Shown here in pieces: positions 38,601 to 50,649 of a stretch of 64,000 bases of DNA. The stretch is from Phoebastria nigripes (lineage: Eukaryota > Chordata > Aves > Procellariiformes > Diomedeidae). The notes beneath the pieces are model-generated. The model had not been told where the DNA came from. It ran no database searches and was given only the letters and a program-made list of their open reading frames with translations. How positions within the stretch are numbered: the first letter of the stretch is position 1; each line of letters starts with the position of its first letter. Position numbers and translations under genes: made by a program. Where the stretch lies: assembly GCA_035582835.1 (NCBI GenBank), contig JAYKAV010002009.1, positions 870,634 through 934,633 of the forward strand. Reading direction: 5' to 3'.

Positions 38601-39879
38601 TCTGTGGTTTTTTGTGTACTGTAATGGGCAGCCTTTTAGCAGAGCGAGCTTCTCTGCACTCGCGTTTGGAGTCCTGGTGGGATGAATGGGTTCAGACCAG
38701 CTCACTAATCTAATTTGTAATGTATCCTTATAACGTATAATTGGCTGTTTAATTTAATTCAAATTAACATAAGAATAGAAAATATAATCTGCAGTGTAGC
38801 CCACATGGTGGTAGAAAGGGGTGTTGAGTGTTACTGGTTTGAGATGACAGCTTTTGTGCACGCGGCGTGAGACCACCCTTCGTGGGGACGGAGACGTCAC
38901 CTCGGAGGCGTCGACAGGCACAGTGTGTGACAATAAATCACCCCCCTTTCCCACCCTTCCGAGTGTCTATCTGTCTCATCTCCCTTCCTTATCTTTCTAG
39001 CGATCTATTTAAAACATATATAGAATAAACGCGGCTTGCTTTGGAAAATTGTTCGTAGCGATAGGGTGTAAAAGCTGGCAGGCGCCGAGTCTGATTATGT
39101 TGATTGGATATTGTCTAATCTGATTTTGATTGTGTACAGCTTTGATTGTAATTTTGATATGTCTGCACAATACTGTAGCTATTTGGAAAGCTTTGTGATT
39201 TAAACAGGTCTTTTCCGCCCCCCCCCCGGCTGAACAGAGCAGAGGCAGAAACGCGCAGGGGGGTGCGCAGGGTGATGGGGCTTTCGCGCTCCCTACAAAA
39301 CCGCCTCAAAGCCCTTCGGTGAGCTGCTCTGCAGCAACACAAGGAACTTGTAGTTTTGAAGAGAGCTTTAGGAAACTTTGAGTGGGTTTTACATAATTTA
39401 GTTAAGTACAGCAAAAGCTACTTGCTTATATACCTGATACCAAAATAAACCAGTTGGAGAAAAAAGTTTGCTGTGCAATGATTTATTTAAATCCCTTTCC
39501 GTAAAGCATGGAGCGAAATCCTCTTAAATAACTGGGAAAGAATCGGTGTACCTCGAAGTGCGTAGCCCAAACAGAAACCTAACTACTAGACGTATTAAAT
39601 GGGATCTATCTGTCTGCGGTTGTGCATATCCTCTCAGCCCCCTGCCTTCCCTGGATAATACCGCTGCTAGACAGAAGCTGGCTGGAAAAATAGCTGGGCT
39701 TGAATTTCCCCCGAACAATAACTGTTGGTACAGAGCTATCTCAGCCCGGGCTGCGTCTTGTATTTCTTGCATACTCGTATTTCCCCACAGCCAGGGGGAA
39801 TCTCGGGCGAACGTGAAGGGTCGGGTGGGCTGTGCAGTACCTGCTCTTTCCTCTGTCTCTTTTTGCAGCGGGAGGAGGG

Positions 39880-40060
39880 GAGGCGAGGGGTGGGGGGTCC
39901 AGCTTAGCCGAGGATGAGCCGCTTCCAGCCGCGGCGGGGGGCTGAGGCAGGAGCGACCCCTGCGCTGACAGCCCGCAGGGACGCCTCGCTCCCGGCCAGC
40001 GCCGGAGCGCTCCCGCTGGGAGCCCTTCCACCTCTCCACAGAGACCTCCTTGCTCCCCGC
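39880..40060. promoter_or_regulatory. CpG-dense islet 1.3 kb upstream of exon 3
   Basis: A GC-rich patch with close to 20 CpG dinucleotides in about 150 bp, including CCGCGGCGGGG near 39940 and GCCAGCGCCGGAGCGC near 39996, preceded by G-rich runs (GGGAGGAGGGG, GGGTGGGGGG). It lies just before exon 3 and ends abruptly into AT-rich DNA at about 40080. It could be an internal promoter producing an N-terminally shortened TOX2. No convincing donor was seen. Speculative. Confidence 0.35.
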
Positions 40061-40100
40061 TGCCTCTCCCACTGACTTCTGTATTCTGGTTAAATATGGA

Positions 40101-40117
40101 TTTTATTTTATTTTATT
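40101..40117 (+). repeat. (TTTTA)n microsatellite
   Basis: Three copies of TTTTA, at the AT-rich edge following the CpG-dense islet. Confidence 0.85.
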
Positions 40118-41340
40118 AAGGGTTTTCTCCCTGCAGTCTGGGGTGATGAAGAGCATGAAGCCGAGTGTGAGCTCTGGGGCAATGGATTAATAAAGCCTAC
40201 GCTGCTTAACTGGTTTTGCACACATCTGGGGTTTTGCNCTTAAATCAAGTATTAAGTCAAAATCCAACCATGAAACTAGGTGATCTGAGAAATTTAGCTT
40301 AAAATCCATGTGTATAATACTATAGCGAATCAGAATTTCATATGCTATAGTAATATGTGAAACAGTAGATGTTTAGAATAAGCCTCCTCTGCCAGTGACT
40401 CATTATATTCTGCTTCGATAATTAATAATTTTGGATAGATTCACACTTACATTATGAAGCAAATATAGTTTTGTCTGAAGTGAAAACAATTGCACAGGTG
40501 CTATAACATATTCTTTCTCCATATAAATTGGAATGCTTAGAAGCAAACAAGCCACCAGAAAACACGGGAAGCACAAGGAGTACCAACATCTCGGCGTGTT
40601 CGGGGTCACCTCGAGGGAGCATTGGTAGGGAGGTGAGGGACTGCTTGTCCGCATACAGTTTGGATGAGGATATAAGGAAGGACAAATCTCCGTGTGTGGT
40701 GGAGTCATGCAGGCTTTCTTTAAAGGATTTAAAAAACATGTGACGGCTATGTTTCCAAATCTCCCTGGTTGTAGCTTCTATGCTGGAGTTTGTGAGGAAT
40801 CAACGGGAATTTTGTTCCCAAGTACTAGTTAATTCTACGGAGCTAATTCTCGTAAACACTCTTGAAAATACAAACTGTAGATACTGTAAGAGCTGAGCTG
40901 GATGCCCAGAGAGGGACTTTGCCTTAAAAACACAGCAGCTGGTAGGGAAATGGCCGTGCTTTTTCATGGCTGTGGGCTCTGCAAGCATCACTTGCCTGGC
41001 TGCGATCCGGGCATGGAGGTTTCTCCGAAGGTTTTGGCGAGCTAAAGATGTGCTAGAGGGATGCAGCGTGGGAGAGGGGTGCGGTGCAGATGCCCCAGGC
41101 AGATCTGAGGTGTGCAAGGACCCGTGGTGTCCCTGACGGATGGTGCAGCGCTGCCACGCTCACTACCCGCTTCCTACGTAGTTACGACCTGCTGGTGTCC
41201 GGGGCTGGAGGTGTCTTTTTTATTAAAACAAAACCATTTCCACTGGAATGTGCTTTTGTATTTCTTACACAAATAATCGCTTGTCTTTGCTGAAGCAGCA
41301 AGGCAGTGACGCATTGCAAAATGTCTTTTTCATGTTTTAG

Positions 41341-41586
41341 ACATATAACGGTCAAAATGAGAATAATGAAGACTATGAGATCCCTCCCATAACGCCTCCT
41401 AATCTCCCCGACCCTTCCCTCCTGCACCTGGTGGACCACGAAACTGGATATCACTCCCTGTGCCACAGCCTCCCTCCGAACAGCCTGATACCAGCGTACC
41501 CCTACCAGAACATGGACCTGCCGGCCATCATGGTCTCCAACATGTTGAGTCAGGATGGGCATCTTCTCTCCAGCCAGCTACCCACG
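41341..41586 (+). CDS. TOX2: TOX2 exon 3 (internal coding exon, 82 codons)
   Basis: This exon encodes 82 residues of the TOX2 N-terminal region and gives the gene its identity. It begins TYNGQNENNEDYEIPPITPP, which contains the TOX-family hallmark EIPPITPP. It continues through LPDPSLLHL, YHSLCHSL, AYPYQNMDLPAIMVSNML and ends SSQLPT. From memory, human TOX2 reads TYNGQSENNEDYEIPPITPP and MDLPAIMVSNMLAQD at the matching places; TOX has SYPGPS and MDLPEITVSNMLGQD, so the match is to TOX2. The acceptor is TTTTAG. The donor ACG|GTCAGT is weaker than that of exon 2, but it sits exactly where the similarity ends. Both boundaries are phase 0, so skipping this exon would keep the frame. In the family this part lies N-terminal to the HMG box and is associated with transcriptional activation. 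No frame damage and no N are present. Confidence 0.96.
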
Positions 41587-44500
41587 GTCAGTGACTTCCC
41601 CTCTTACTATCTTTTGTAAAAGCCGCTCTGTATGTCGTGTTATGAGTTCAGCTGAACGTAGAAGGATGTTAACGATGAGGTGTTTGCACTGGGGGTTGGG
41701 AAGAGCTGCTGATGCAGCCCTGCCTTGCTGCACTGCTGCCCGCCATGGTCGGGGTGCGGTGGCAGACGCTGCAGTCGCCTGCATGGCCAAGCTCGTGGTG
41801 GCAATTTTATGTTTCCAGTTTGGCTCTTCCTGAGCCTTACTAACCGCTCAAGAGCAGGGGGGAAGGTTGTTTTCCTCTGGGTGCGTAATATCCTCACTGA
41901 ACCAAGCAAAGCGCATGTGCCCCAACCCCGTGTGAAGGTCACCAGCCAAAGCCCCTAGTTCATAGCCCCTACGCCCTGCATCCTTTCTGCTGCTGGGAAG
42001 AGCCCCCAGCCCATCACCCCTGTGTCCTGCTGCCAGGGTGGCCCCGGTGGCATCAGCAGGAGGAGCACGGATGCTCCCTGAAGGGAAAGCTGTCCTATTG
42101 ATTTCAAGGGGAACAAGATCCCTCTCGCACTTGCAAACTCAAATTGCCTCTTGGCTCACGCCGTGGCAAGGGGATACCTTGCGAAGTTTCAAATGACTCT
42201 TCTGTAGGGACAAATAAGGCAGGGATAATGAAGTAAAGTGCAGCTCTGGGAAGAAACTTCAGGGCTAATTAGACCTTACAACGCTTCTGTATCAGCAGCA
42301 CCGAGGAAAGGTTGTGACTTGATTTTGACAGTGGTATTGAATTAATACTGTTGCTGTTTAATAGTATTTTCCTCTTTAGCAGATTTAGCCCTATGGTTAG
42401 TTTTCTACATTGTTTCTCTCTAAGATCATTGATTTTCATGGATGCCNTTGGAAGGCATCAATATCAAACAGAGTTAATTTTACTTAAGTAGCATGCCTGC
42501 GAGTCTGCCACTGCGCTAGCTGGAGAACATTTGGTGTTGATTGCTTGAATAGATAACAGTCTGAAAGGTAGTGATATTTAAATATTTAAATGGGATATTA
42601 TCTCTCAGTCTAGGAAAATCCCAAGGCTTTCTAAAGTCTTGATGCATCTCCAAGTTTCGTTGTTAGTGTGTTTAAGAAAAATACCATGTTCTGCCCATCG
42701 ATATTGAACACAGGCATATTTCTATGAAATTAAATATTACTTAGGCCTCTGTGTTAGCTTTTAGGTTCTTAGGTGATTAAAACATTCATTTCTGAGACAA
42801 AAAGAATCAATTTCAGATGAAGTATTTTTCCCTGGTTTAATTTAAAGCACAGCCCCTTTGCCTGACCCCTATTTTCATAACACGATAATTTTATCCTGTG
42901 TTGATTGTCTCATTTTTGAGAGGTGATATTGCACTTATAAATCACTTTCTAAAATACCTAAAGAAACAAGAATAGTGGGATTTATTAAGCAGCTTCTGTA
43001 CGTCTGAAATAATTTATTTTGGAGTAGTCCTTGGGAAATGTTCTCTTTCTTACTTTATGGTACTGTTTTACAAATGCAGCATCGTGACAATAAATCAGGA
43101 CTGAGCCGGAGAAGATAAGAAAGGGGCTTAGTGGGCTGTAAACGTAGAATAGAGAGATTAAGATTTGTTTGCCCCTTACCACGAAAATAAAAAATCCAGT
43201 GAACCCTGAATTTTCCAGCCGATAGTGAATTGAAACTGTTTAGTTTTGAGCGGAAACCCTCGGAGCTGCAATACGTCTTCAGAGGTCCCGGCAGCACAGG
43301 AAGCAGATCAGGGAGTGAACTGTGCTGCTATTTCAGCTCAAAATGAAACCCTGCCGNACCCTGTTGTCAAAGCCTTTTTTCCGTGCCGTCAGACTTCTCC
43401 CACTGAAAGGCAACACCTTCTAGCCCCCTTTTTTTTTTTGGATGCCCTGATCGAGTCTCCCCTTACTCCAGCACCAGCCCACGACAGCAGCATCCATCCC
43501 ATAGCACACATAGAACTCCTGTTAGCATTAACGGGAGCAGCGCATGCACATGAGAACAGAATAAAATCCCGGAGACAGAGCAGATTTTTAAACTCATATG
43601 GTTTATACCTCCTGCCCACCTGCCCGCCGAGCCGTAGCCCACTCGGTGGTGGCCCCGTGAAGCCAGCCGTGCTTCAGGCATCGTATCAGTGCTACGTCCC
43701 TGCCCGAAAGTCAACACCTTCGGGTGGGTGTTTGCAGCAGGAAGCCTCCAGATCAAGAAAGGGGCTTGTTTGCTAATGCTTCCAAAAAGAGGGGATTTCT
43801 CGCCGCACGGGTAGTGGTGGGAAGCCAGCCTGGGAGCGAGCCTTGCCTGAGCGCTGCGGAGGAGGCGTGCGGAGGATTTGTCTTTGTTCCAGGACCGACG
43901 TTGCTCATGCAAATGCTGGAGCCGGGAGCCTCTCTCCTCGCTGCTGCTCTTTGCTGTAGTTTGTACCAGTTTTTGCATACGCAGCTATTTCCTGCCTTGG
44001 CTGCCATGTCTTTTGGTTTGAATACAGTGACAAATGACAAACAATTCAAGGTAAAATGTTTAGACATTGGTTAGACTTTTCCTCTAAAAAAGTAGCTGGA
44101 GCCTTGGGATTTTTTTAAGGCATCCTCATGAAAAAATCTTGAGCTGCTGAAAATACGTGAGCTAGGACTCACTGAGAGCTGTGGGATTGGTATTTTCCTC
44201 CACAGCTCAGAAGTGAATAAGGAAAATACAGGTGCAGGTCGCCGTCCCCTTCGGTGTGTCTCTTGTCCTGGGATGTCCCAACATTATCCTTAGATTGAAC
44301 TAAGCCTCCCAGTGCCTCTGCAAGGGAGGAGCCTGCTGCTCCCATTATGCAGATGAATACCAAGTCAGAGTGGGTTTAAATCAGCGCAGAAATTCCCATG
44401 GCAGGATGAGAGCTGGGGAGTGAAGGTGGATTCGTTGTGTGCCAGACCCTGCTCCTGCCTCCAGCCCGTCCCTGGGCTGTCAAGAGCTGGAGCCCCTCGT

Positions 44501-44750
44501 TCGAGCAAAGGAGCTGTACCCTGATGGGGAAAAACCAAAGCCACCGTCACCTCTGCATTTCCTTATCCCTTCAGCATCACCATCCAGAGCACCATCCACG
44601 CCACCAGCCTCTGCACGCTTCTCTCTGCCCCATGGACCAGGTCTACATTTACATAACATGGTTCTTCACTGCTGTTTCTGTCACTTTATTTCCTTATCAT
44701 TATTTTTTTTTTCCCATCAGTTTTTAGAAGTCAAGGGAGTTTTCANACGC

Positions 44751-44880
44751 TGGAGGTGGGGTGCAGGGAGCCGGAGAGGAGAGAAGCAGGGATGGGTGGA
44801 CAAGAGTAGGCAAAGAGATGGCAGAAGATGTGATGTTAGGAAGACTGATGGAGTGGGGTGCAGGGAGGCTGGGGAGGAGG
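44751..44880 (+). repeat. Pair of near-identical ~31-bp G-rich direct repeats
   Basis: TGGAGGTGGGGTGCAGGGAG at 44751 recurs, with one base deleted, as TGGAGTGGGGTGCAGGGAG at 44849. In both copies it is followed by a short spacer and GGAGGAGA/GGGAGGAGG. The second copy starts 98 bp after the first. The region is purine-rich on the plus strand. Confidence 0.6.
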
Positions 44881-44997
44881 CAGGGCTGGCTCATTTGGGG
44901 AAGGCACGTTATTTTTTGTGTTGGTGACAAGAAACAAACAGAAAATTCTTAATACAGTGGATTTCTTTTTTTTCTACTGTCTTCTCTTTTGCTATGG

Positions 44998-45060
44998 GAA
45001 AAGAGGAAGGAAAGAGGTGGGAAAGAAGAGGAATGGCAGGAGGGAAAGAAAATAGGAGAG
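44998..45060 (+). repeat. Polypurine tract
   Basis: About 60 bases almost entirely A and G on the plus strand, with only isolated T or C interruptions. Such tracts can adopt triplex (H-DNA) structure. It continues the purine-rich character of 44750-44900. Confidence 0.6.
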
Positions 45061-47685
45061 ATGTGATTTTCATTGAGAAATGGGAATATTTAGGAAAAAA
45101 TAATCAAAGAGGAAAAAAGATGTTTTCCTTGGAAAGAGAATGACTTTGCCCACTGTGATCATCCCAGCAGTGTTACGGTGTGGACAAGCGGCTGCTGAGC
45201 CCTCCGGGGCTCCTCAGGGAGACCTGCTGGGCTGGGGCTGCACCGGGGCTGGGACCTGGGGGCCACGGGGACCTGGGCAAAGCAGGGAAGGGGGCAGAGA
45301 AACGCTGTGAATCAGCGACGATCGGCAACGATCGCCGGCGAGGTGGGGTGCCCGCTGGGTTAAGGAGCTGCTGTGAATAAATGAGATTTCAGAAGGGATT
45401 TGGCAGAACATATTTGACAGAAACAAAGGGCGATCAAGGTCAGAGCCCAAGAATCTCCAATGCAGTGCAAACATATTTCCATAAATATTAGATAGCAGCT
45501 GAGCGGGCTGGGGGTATCTCTGCTTATCAGGTGGGACAGTGCCCGGTACCTGGGTGCTGCACCGGGCTGGGGGGAGCCAGGAGCCCCGGGTCCGGGGGAC
45601 AGCACTGCCCGGAGCCCACCACCACCGCTCGGAAACCCTGAAACTTTGTGCTCCTCCAAGCCCGGTTGAAGGACATTGCCGTGCTGGGACATGCTGAAAA
45701 ATCAGCCTGTTTTCCCGTGGCGCATGTTGTGGGGCTACAGCCGCCCTGCTCCTTTCCTGCTCTGCCGTGTCCAGGTGCAGTCAGGGCAGAGCCATCCTCG
45801 CATGGGGGAAGCGTCGGTTTGGATGTGTGGCAGCTGTTATGAGCAAACATTGGCTTTGCAGCAGGTACGTAGAGTTCAATTGGAGAGACTGGCAGCTATC
45901 CCCGTGTCTGCATCTTCCCGGTGCTTCTCATGGTGAGAGATCTTTGTGACTATTTTGAAGGCACTAACATTTCCTTGAGCCCAGTGGGATAACTTTTTTC
46001 TGCTCGCAGCAAGCTGGAGCATCAGCTCGAGTGAAAAAAGGCTGCAGCCACAGCTTGGAAGTTCTTTGTTTCAGTTTGTTGAGTGAAAACAGATTATTTG
46101 AAAAATATTAAAATTCTCCAGTGACGAAAAGCACATTCATGGTGTAAAAATGTCAATTTTCCAGTTACCTGTGGAACCTCTCTACGTAGAGGGGAGAGAG
46201 TAAAGGGTAAATGGGGGGTGAATTGTAGTACCAAGGATGAGTGCAGCCCTGAAATTCCTGAAGAGTTGGTTGGTTGACTTTGCAGTCTGAATAGCTGTTT
46301 CCCAATGCTATGGGGCTTTGCTGTGGAACAGAAAGGAACACAGTAAAACAACTCAGCAGTAACCCACCTGCCTGTCTCCCATGTGGGAAATGGAAAGGAA
46401 GAGCAGCCCTTTCCCAGAGCTGGGGTGTGCATGCCCAGGCTGTGGGGATGGCACAGGGCTCCAAGGAGAAGCATCCTCTCCGGTGCCCACCAGAAGACCT
46501 CGAGCGAGGTCTTCCTGCAGGCAGGTTGCCAGACCAGTCCCCTTGGCCAGCTCTCTTGGCTCCGCAGGTCTCTCCCCAGCTCCCGTCCTTCCCAAGACCG
46601 CTGCTCCCCATCAAACACGGCCGCATTTCTTATTTGCAACCTGAGGCGGCGGCAGTGGGAATCGCAGCGGTTTTCTCCGGATAGCCCAGGGTACAGCCCT
46701 GGGAAGGCGGCCAGGGTGCTCGGCGGAGGGCAGCACGCTTGGGCGTGGCTGTACAGAGCCGGCGAGTGTTAAAAGTTTTCCAGTAGAGGATATAAAAAAG
46801 AAACCAATTAGATATTGGCACAAAAGCCAGGTAAGGATGCCAGTCTTCTATCTAAGTCATTGGAAAGCTATGATCCCAGTAGGCAATACAACTTACATGT
46901 TGTCGGTAAATACTTCCAATACATAAATATTCCAATAATTTTAAATCACTGCCTGTTGAAGTAAGTTATTTAAAGTAACCTATATCCCAATGCAAGGTAC
47001 ATGCAGCAGGGCCCATTAGAGCAAGTTCACGCTCATCGGAAGAGCCTTGATAAATAAACAAACAAGCAAGAGCGGCAGTCGGGCAATGCTCAGCCAGCTC
47101 CGTCAAACCGCAGGCTGGCAGCGTGTCACCAGTAGCAAAAACTTAGCCAAGTCCCCCGTGTTTCAGTCCTGGATAAGTTTGCACTGGTAATTTTGTGTTG
47201 TGTGCTTTAGGTTTTGACTAATTTGTCTTTCTGCTTATTAATGGTTCAGTATTTAAAAACTAAACTCCTGAACATGAGCCCTTGGTGGAAAATAGTAATA
47301 ATACAACCATACATGAAGGGTTCTTTGTATTAAACAGAGCCCTGTTTGCAATTCCCTGCTAGTGTTTTTCTCAGAGGCAATAAATGAAAGAAATATGTCT
47401 TTTTAAATTTTATAAAACTCAGAAAAATGGTTTTAAACAGCTTTTCTTCACCTCCTATAATTATTTATTTTCAAACAGTCCTTCAGGGTAATGTTCCGTT
47501 TTCTTATTTCACACTCCTTTTTCTCATAAATGAACCATCACTTCAATAAATCATTATGAAAACAGAGACTAACACAAACCCTGAAAGGTTGAAAGATTTA
47601 TGTAACACATTTATGTTTTCCATTTTCTCATTCTGGTACTCCACTGCTAAAGCTAAGCTAATAAAAGCTGCTATTAATATTTCTT

Positions 47686-47698
47686 GTTGCCTAGCAAC
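47686..47698. promoter_or_regulatory. RFX-family X-box motif
   Basis: GTTGCCTAGCAAC is a full bipartite RFX binding motif, with half-sites GTTGCC and AGCAAC separated by one base. RFX factors bind such motifs as dimers, typically at ciliary and neuronal genes. It sits inside an AT-rich block (46805-47800). Binding in this context is inferred from the motif only. Confidence 0.5.
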
Positions 47699-49802
47699 CG
47701 CAGAGAGGGAGTAATAGCTTTAGCTAGAAAAATAGATGACCGATAAGGAAAAATTCAATTCTTTTATTATCTCAAGGGAAAATGGGCTTTTACTGGAACA
47801 TTATGATGTACGAGTGTGAAGTTGAATACAAAGGGTATTTTTTCAGTTGTTTTTCTATTTTTAATGAACGTTATTTTACCTTCACAAACTCGTTTAAGGC
47901 ATTTGCCCCACCTACTTGTGAGCTTAATTTAGCAACACCCACACATGCTTCTGGCTTTAAGTATCTGTTGGCATTTTCATTTGAAAGCCCCCTTCCCTCC
48001 ACACCTGCCCCTGAGCTTTATCGCTTGGTCATAAAATTTCACTCCAGGTCGGAACCTGGGAGACAAGATTCCCAATCAGAGAGTAAATTATTCTTGTATG
48101 TATTTAAAAACTTGCTTTCTCAGAGGAAGGGGCAGGTATTGATAGTTACTTTCGGAAGTTTGAGCCGTGGTGGCTGAGCTCTCTGTGTTGGGGGAGAGCA
48201 GGAATGCTGCTGCTCCTGCCCGTGCTCCCCGAGCAACGGCTGCACGCTGGAGATGCAGGTGCAGAGCTGGTGCCTGCAGGCAGAAGTGCGGGTCCCTGTG
48301 GGAGTACGGGTCCTCTTCTTCTGCGGGAGAGGTCCTCCCTGAGCTTCCCGGTCATCCTGAACACCAGTACAAGCTCCCTGCAGAGCTGCAGCCCCTCTTT
48401 TCACACAGCTGATGCAGATGCTTCTGAGTGGTCCCTGCCAAGTGCTGCTGGGAGAGAATCGGGGTGATGGGAGTCACAGTCGGGTCCCAACTCTGCTCAG
48501 ACAGCAGAGCTTACGAGGACTGGGCTGTGCACGAGAGGAGGGAACCTGAGGGACCAAGCTCCTACCAGTGCACTTGCGTGGTTGGTCCTTGGGTTCACCC
48601 ATGGGTATCCCATTTCTGAGATACGAGAAGGTAAGGTGTCATGATACGCTTTTCACACGAGTGAACTGTTGTGATAGCTGAGAAGCAAAGCAGATGTGGG
48701 TTTTGCTCGGTAATGCAAGATTTACTCCCCAAACAAGGGAAAGGAAGAAGGCAAGGTGTCACCTTGGCCTGCAGGGTCTGGAAGAGGGTGACCTTCACCT
48801 GCCAGGGTGGGGATCTTGCATAGGAACCTGCCTTTTCTCCTGAAAACCTCTCAGAGCCGCCTNCCCGCAGGAGGACTGCTCCTCAGCAGCTCAGCTGGGC
48901 ACGACGGGAGGCTGCCGGGACTCCGGTGACCCCCAGCGAGGTGACACCCCAACCTTCACCCAGAGTAGCTTCTCCAAAGGCAGATGCAGTCCCAGCTCCC
49001 CTTTGGCACTGGTCCATCCCCTATGGCTCTGGTCAGCCCCCAACAGAGCAACAGCACTTAACAAATTAATTTACTTTGCAATAAGCCAAGTTGCTTTTTC
49101 CAGTAGTTTAAAATCCTACTTTTGTCGTGTGCTGTGAAGTCCCCTTACTTCAGCCTGCCTCCTGCCCGCGTCTGGCCGGCGCTGTGCATGGAGGAGGGCC
49201 AGGGAGGAGGAGAGGAGATGGGGAGCCGGCACTGCCGCTGCGAGAGCGTGTTGCACTCGTAGGGAAATGGCCAACGGGTTTTCGAGAAGTGATTTTCCGA
49301 AAGGCAGGTAGGTACCCAACCTGGGGAGGAGGACGCTGTTCCTGTTCATGTCTTTGTGTATCTCCTCCTTAGTGCTTTATAAAGTGGGTTTTCCCTCTGC
49401 AGACAGTCTTCTCCTAACAGCCCGGATCCTCTGAGAAAAGAGGCTTGATTGCAGCCTCCAAATTTTATGGATGGCTGAAGGGTCTGGCTGATGGTTAGCA
49501 CCTCTCAGGCCCCATTTCCCTTTGACGTATCTGTATGGAGGTGGGCTCCGAGACCTGCGATGCACACAAAGTGCTTGGTGTTTCCTGGGAGGTAGCAAAG
49601 GTCTTCCTGAGCTTTGCAGGCTTCCGCCAGCTGGTGCCGGATTCTTGCCTGGGGGGATCCTGCCTCGATGTGACAAATTCCACCTGGCACCTCTCAAAGG
49701 ATGAGTCGCGTGGGATCACTGCGTCCTCTAGGAGGTCTCACCCTTAGGAGATTTTCCGTGATATCCACCTATAAATTACTTTGTTCTATATTATTGCATC
49801 AC

Positions 49803-49834
49803 TATTATGATTATCATTATTATTATTATTATTA
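49803..49834 (+). repeat. (ATT)n microsatellite
   Basis: TATTATTATTATTATTAC preceded by two imperfect units. Confidence 0.92.
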
Positions 49835-50649
49835 CAGTTACATGCTGTTACAATTGTAATGTCACGTATGTTATACGTACCTGGGCCAGAGCCACAGGTG
49901 CTTGACATGGTGCAAAACCTACAGGGAGGAGATACCTTGGAGAACTTACTACCTACAGAGGCAAGACAAAAAAAAAATATACAGGTGCAAAGTAATAGCC
50001 AGAGGTGCACAGGAGATCTGCAGCCTGTAAAACACAGTGCTCTTGCACCCACACGCCCTGTTCATCGCGCCCCTGATCTAGATTTCTTCTTCCCCGTCCA
50101 TCCTTCTTCGTGCTGCAGCCACTGCTACACGCTCATGTCCACCCTTTTCTTTCTGTCCCATAACAAGGGGATGCAGGAGAGCATTAAAATGTGCTCTTAC
50201 CTACAGCAGCACATCACAGCGTGCTGGAAGGGTCTTGCACAGTGGGAGCCAACGTGTGTGTGTAAGTCTGGCTGTGGAAGTGTCTCTCTTGTCTGTGTCT
50301 CTCTTGTTTTTGTGCTGCAAACTGGGTCCTTATCTCCCCCTACTCATCGCTTGGCCAGAAAGACAGCAGGTCCCATCCCAACGTGGTGTAACTGCTGCTC
50401 CCAATTAGGCAGCGTCTCCGCACTGCATGGCGATCCAGTTGTGCTGCACCTTTTAACTATTCAATAGAAATTCATCCTCCTAATCTTTCCTTTCCTCTCC
50501 TTGAGTTGGTCACTATCTTTCNGATAAGCCAGTGACTCCAGGGCCATCCCAATAGTTAAAGAGTCGCCTTATCAGCCATGAAATAACCGTGCTGTAACCG
50601 CGGGGAGGGTGCACGTGTTATCCCCAGAACGTATGTCAAGTGAGATGGT

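Larger units (their letters stand above)
12921..41340 (+). other. TOX2: TOX2 intron 2 (complete, 28.4 kb)
   Basis: This intron lies between the two coding exons and runs from GTAAGC at 12921 to a T-rich tract ending TTTTAG at 41340. I found no exon or RNA gene inside it. From the start it holds: generic intronic DNA (12921-16400), a possible MIR remnant (16425-16640), the inverted-repeat pair (16935-17120 and 18740-18935), an AT-rich stretch (about 18940-19220), a GC-rich minisatellite (23728-23960), an AT-rich block (24285-25085), an old CR1 3' end (31190-31490), an 18-N gap inside poly-A (32621-32675) and a CpG-dense islet (39880-40060). The intervals 19220-23700, 25085-31190 and 32680-39880 alternate between GC-rich patches and AT-rich patches. 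They contain only chance open frames. The large size fits the long introns usual at the 5' end of TOX-family genes. Confidence 0.88.

Noticed and set aside
39907..40072. A frame beginning with ATG in the CpG-dense islet as an alternative TOX2 first exon
   Set aside because: It ends in a stop and no acceptable donor in phase 0 was found. Kept only as a promoter hypothesis.
41587..41619. Continuation of the exon 3 reading frame past 41586 as coding
   Set aside because: TOX2 similarity stops exactly at the GTCAGT donor, and the readthrough ends in a stop after a few unrelated residues.
44320..44395. Possible second MIR fragment
   Set aside because: Only a short match to the MIR core, with no supporting flanking similarity.
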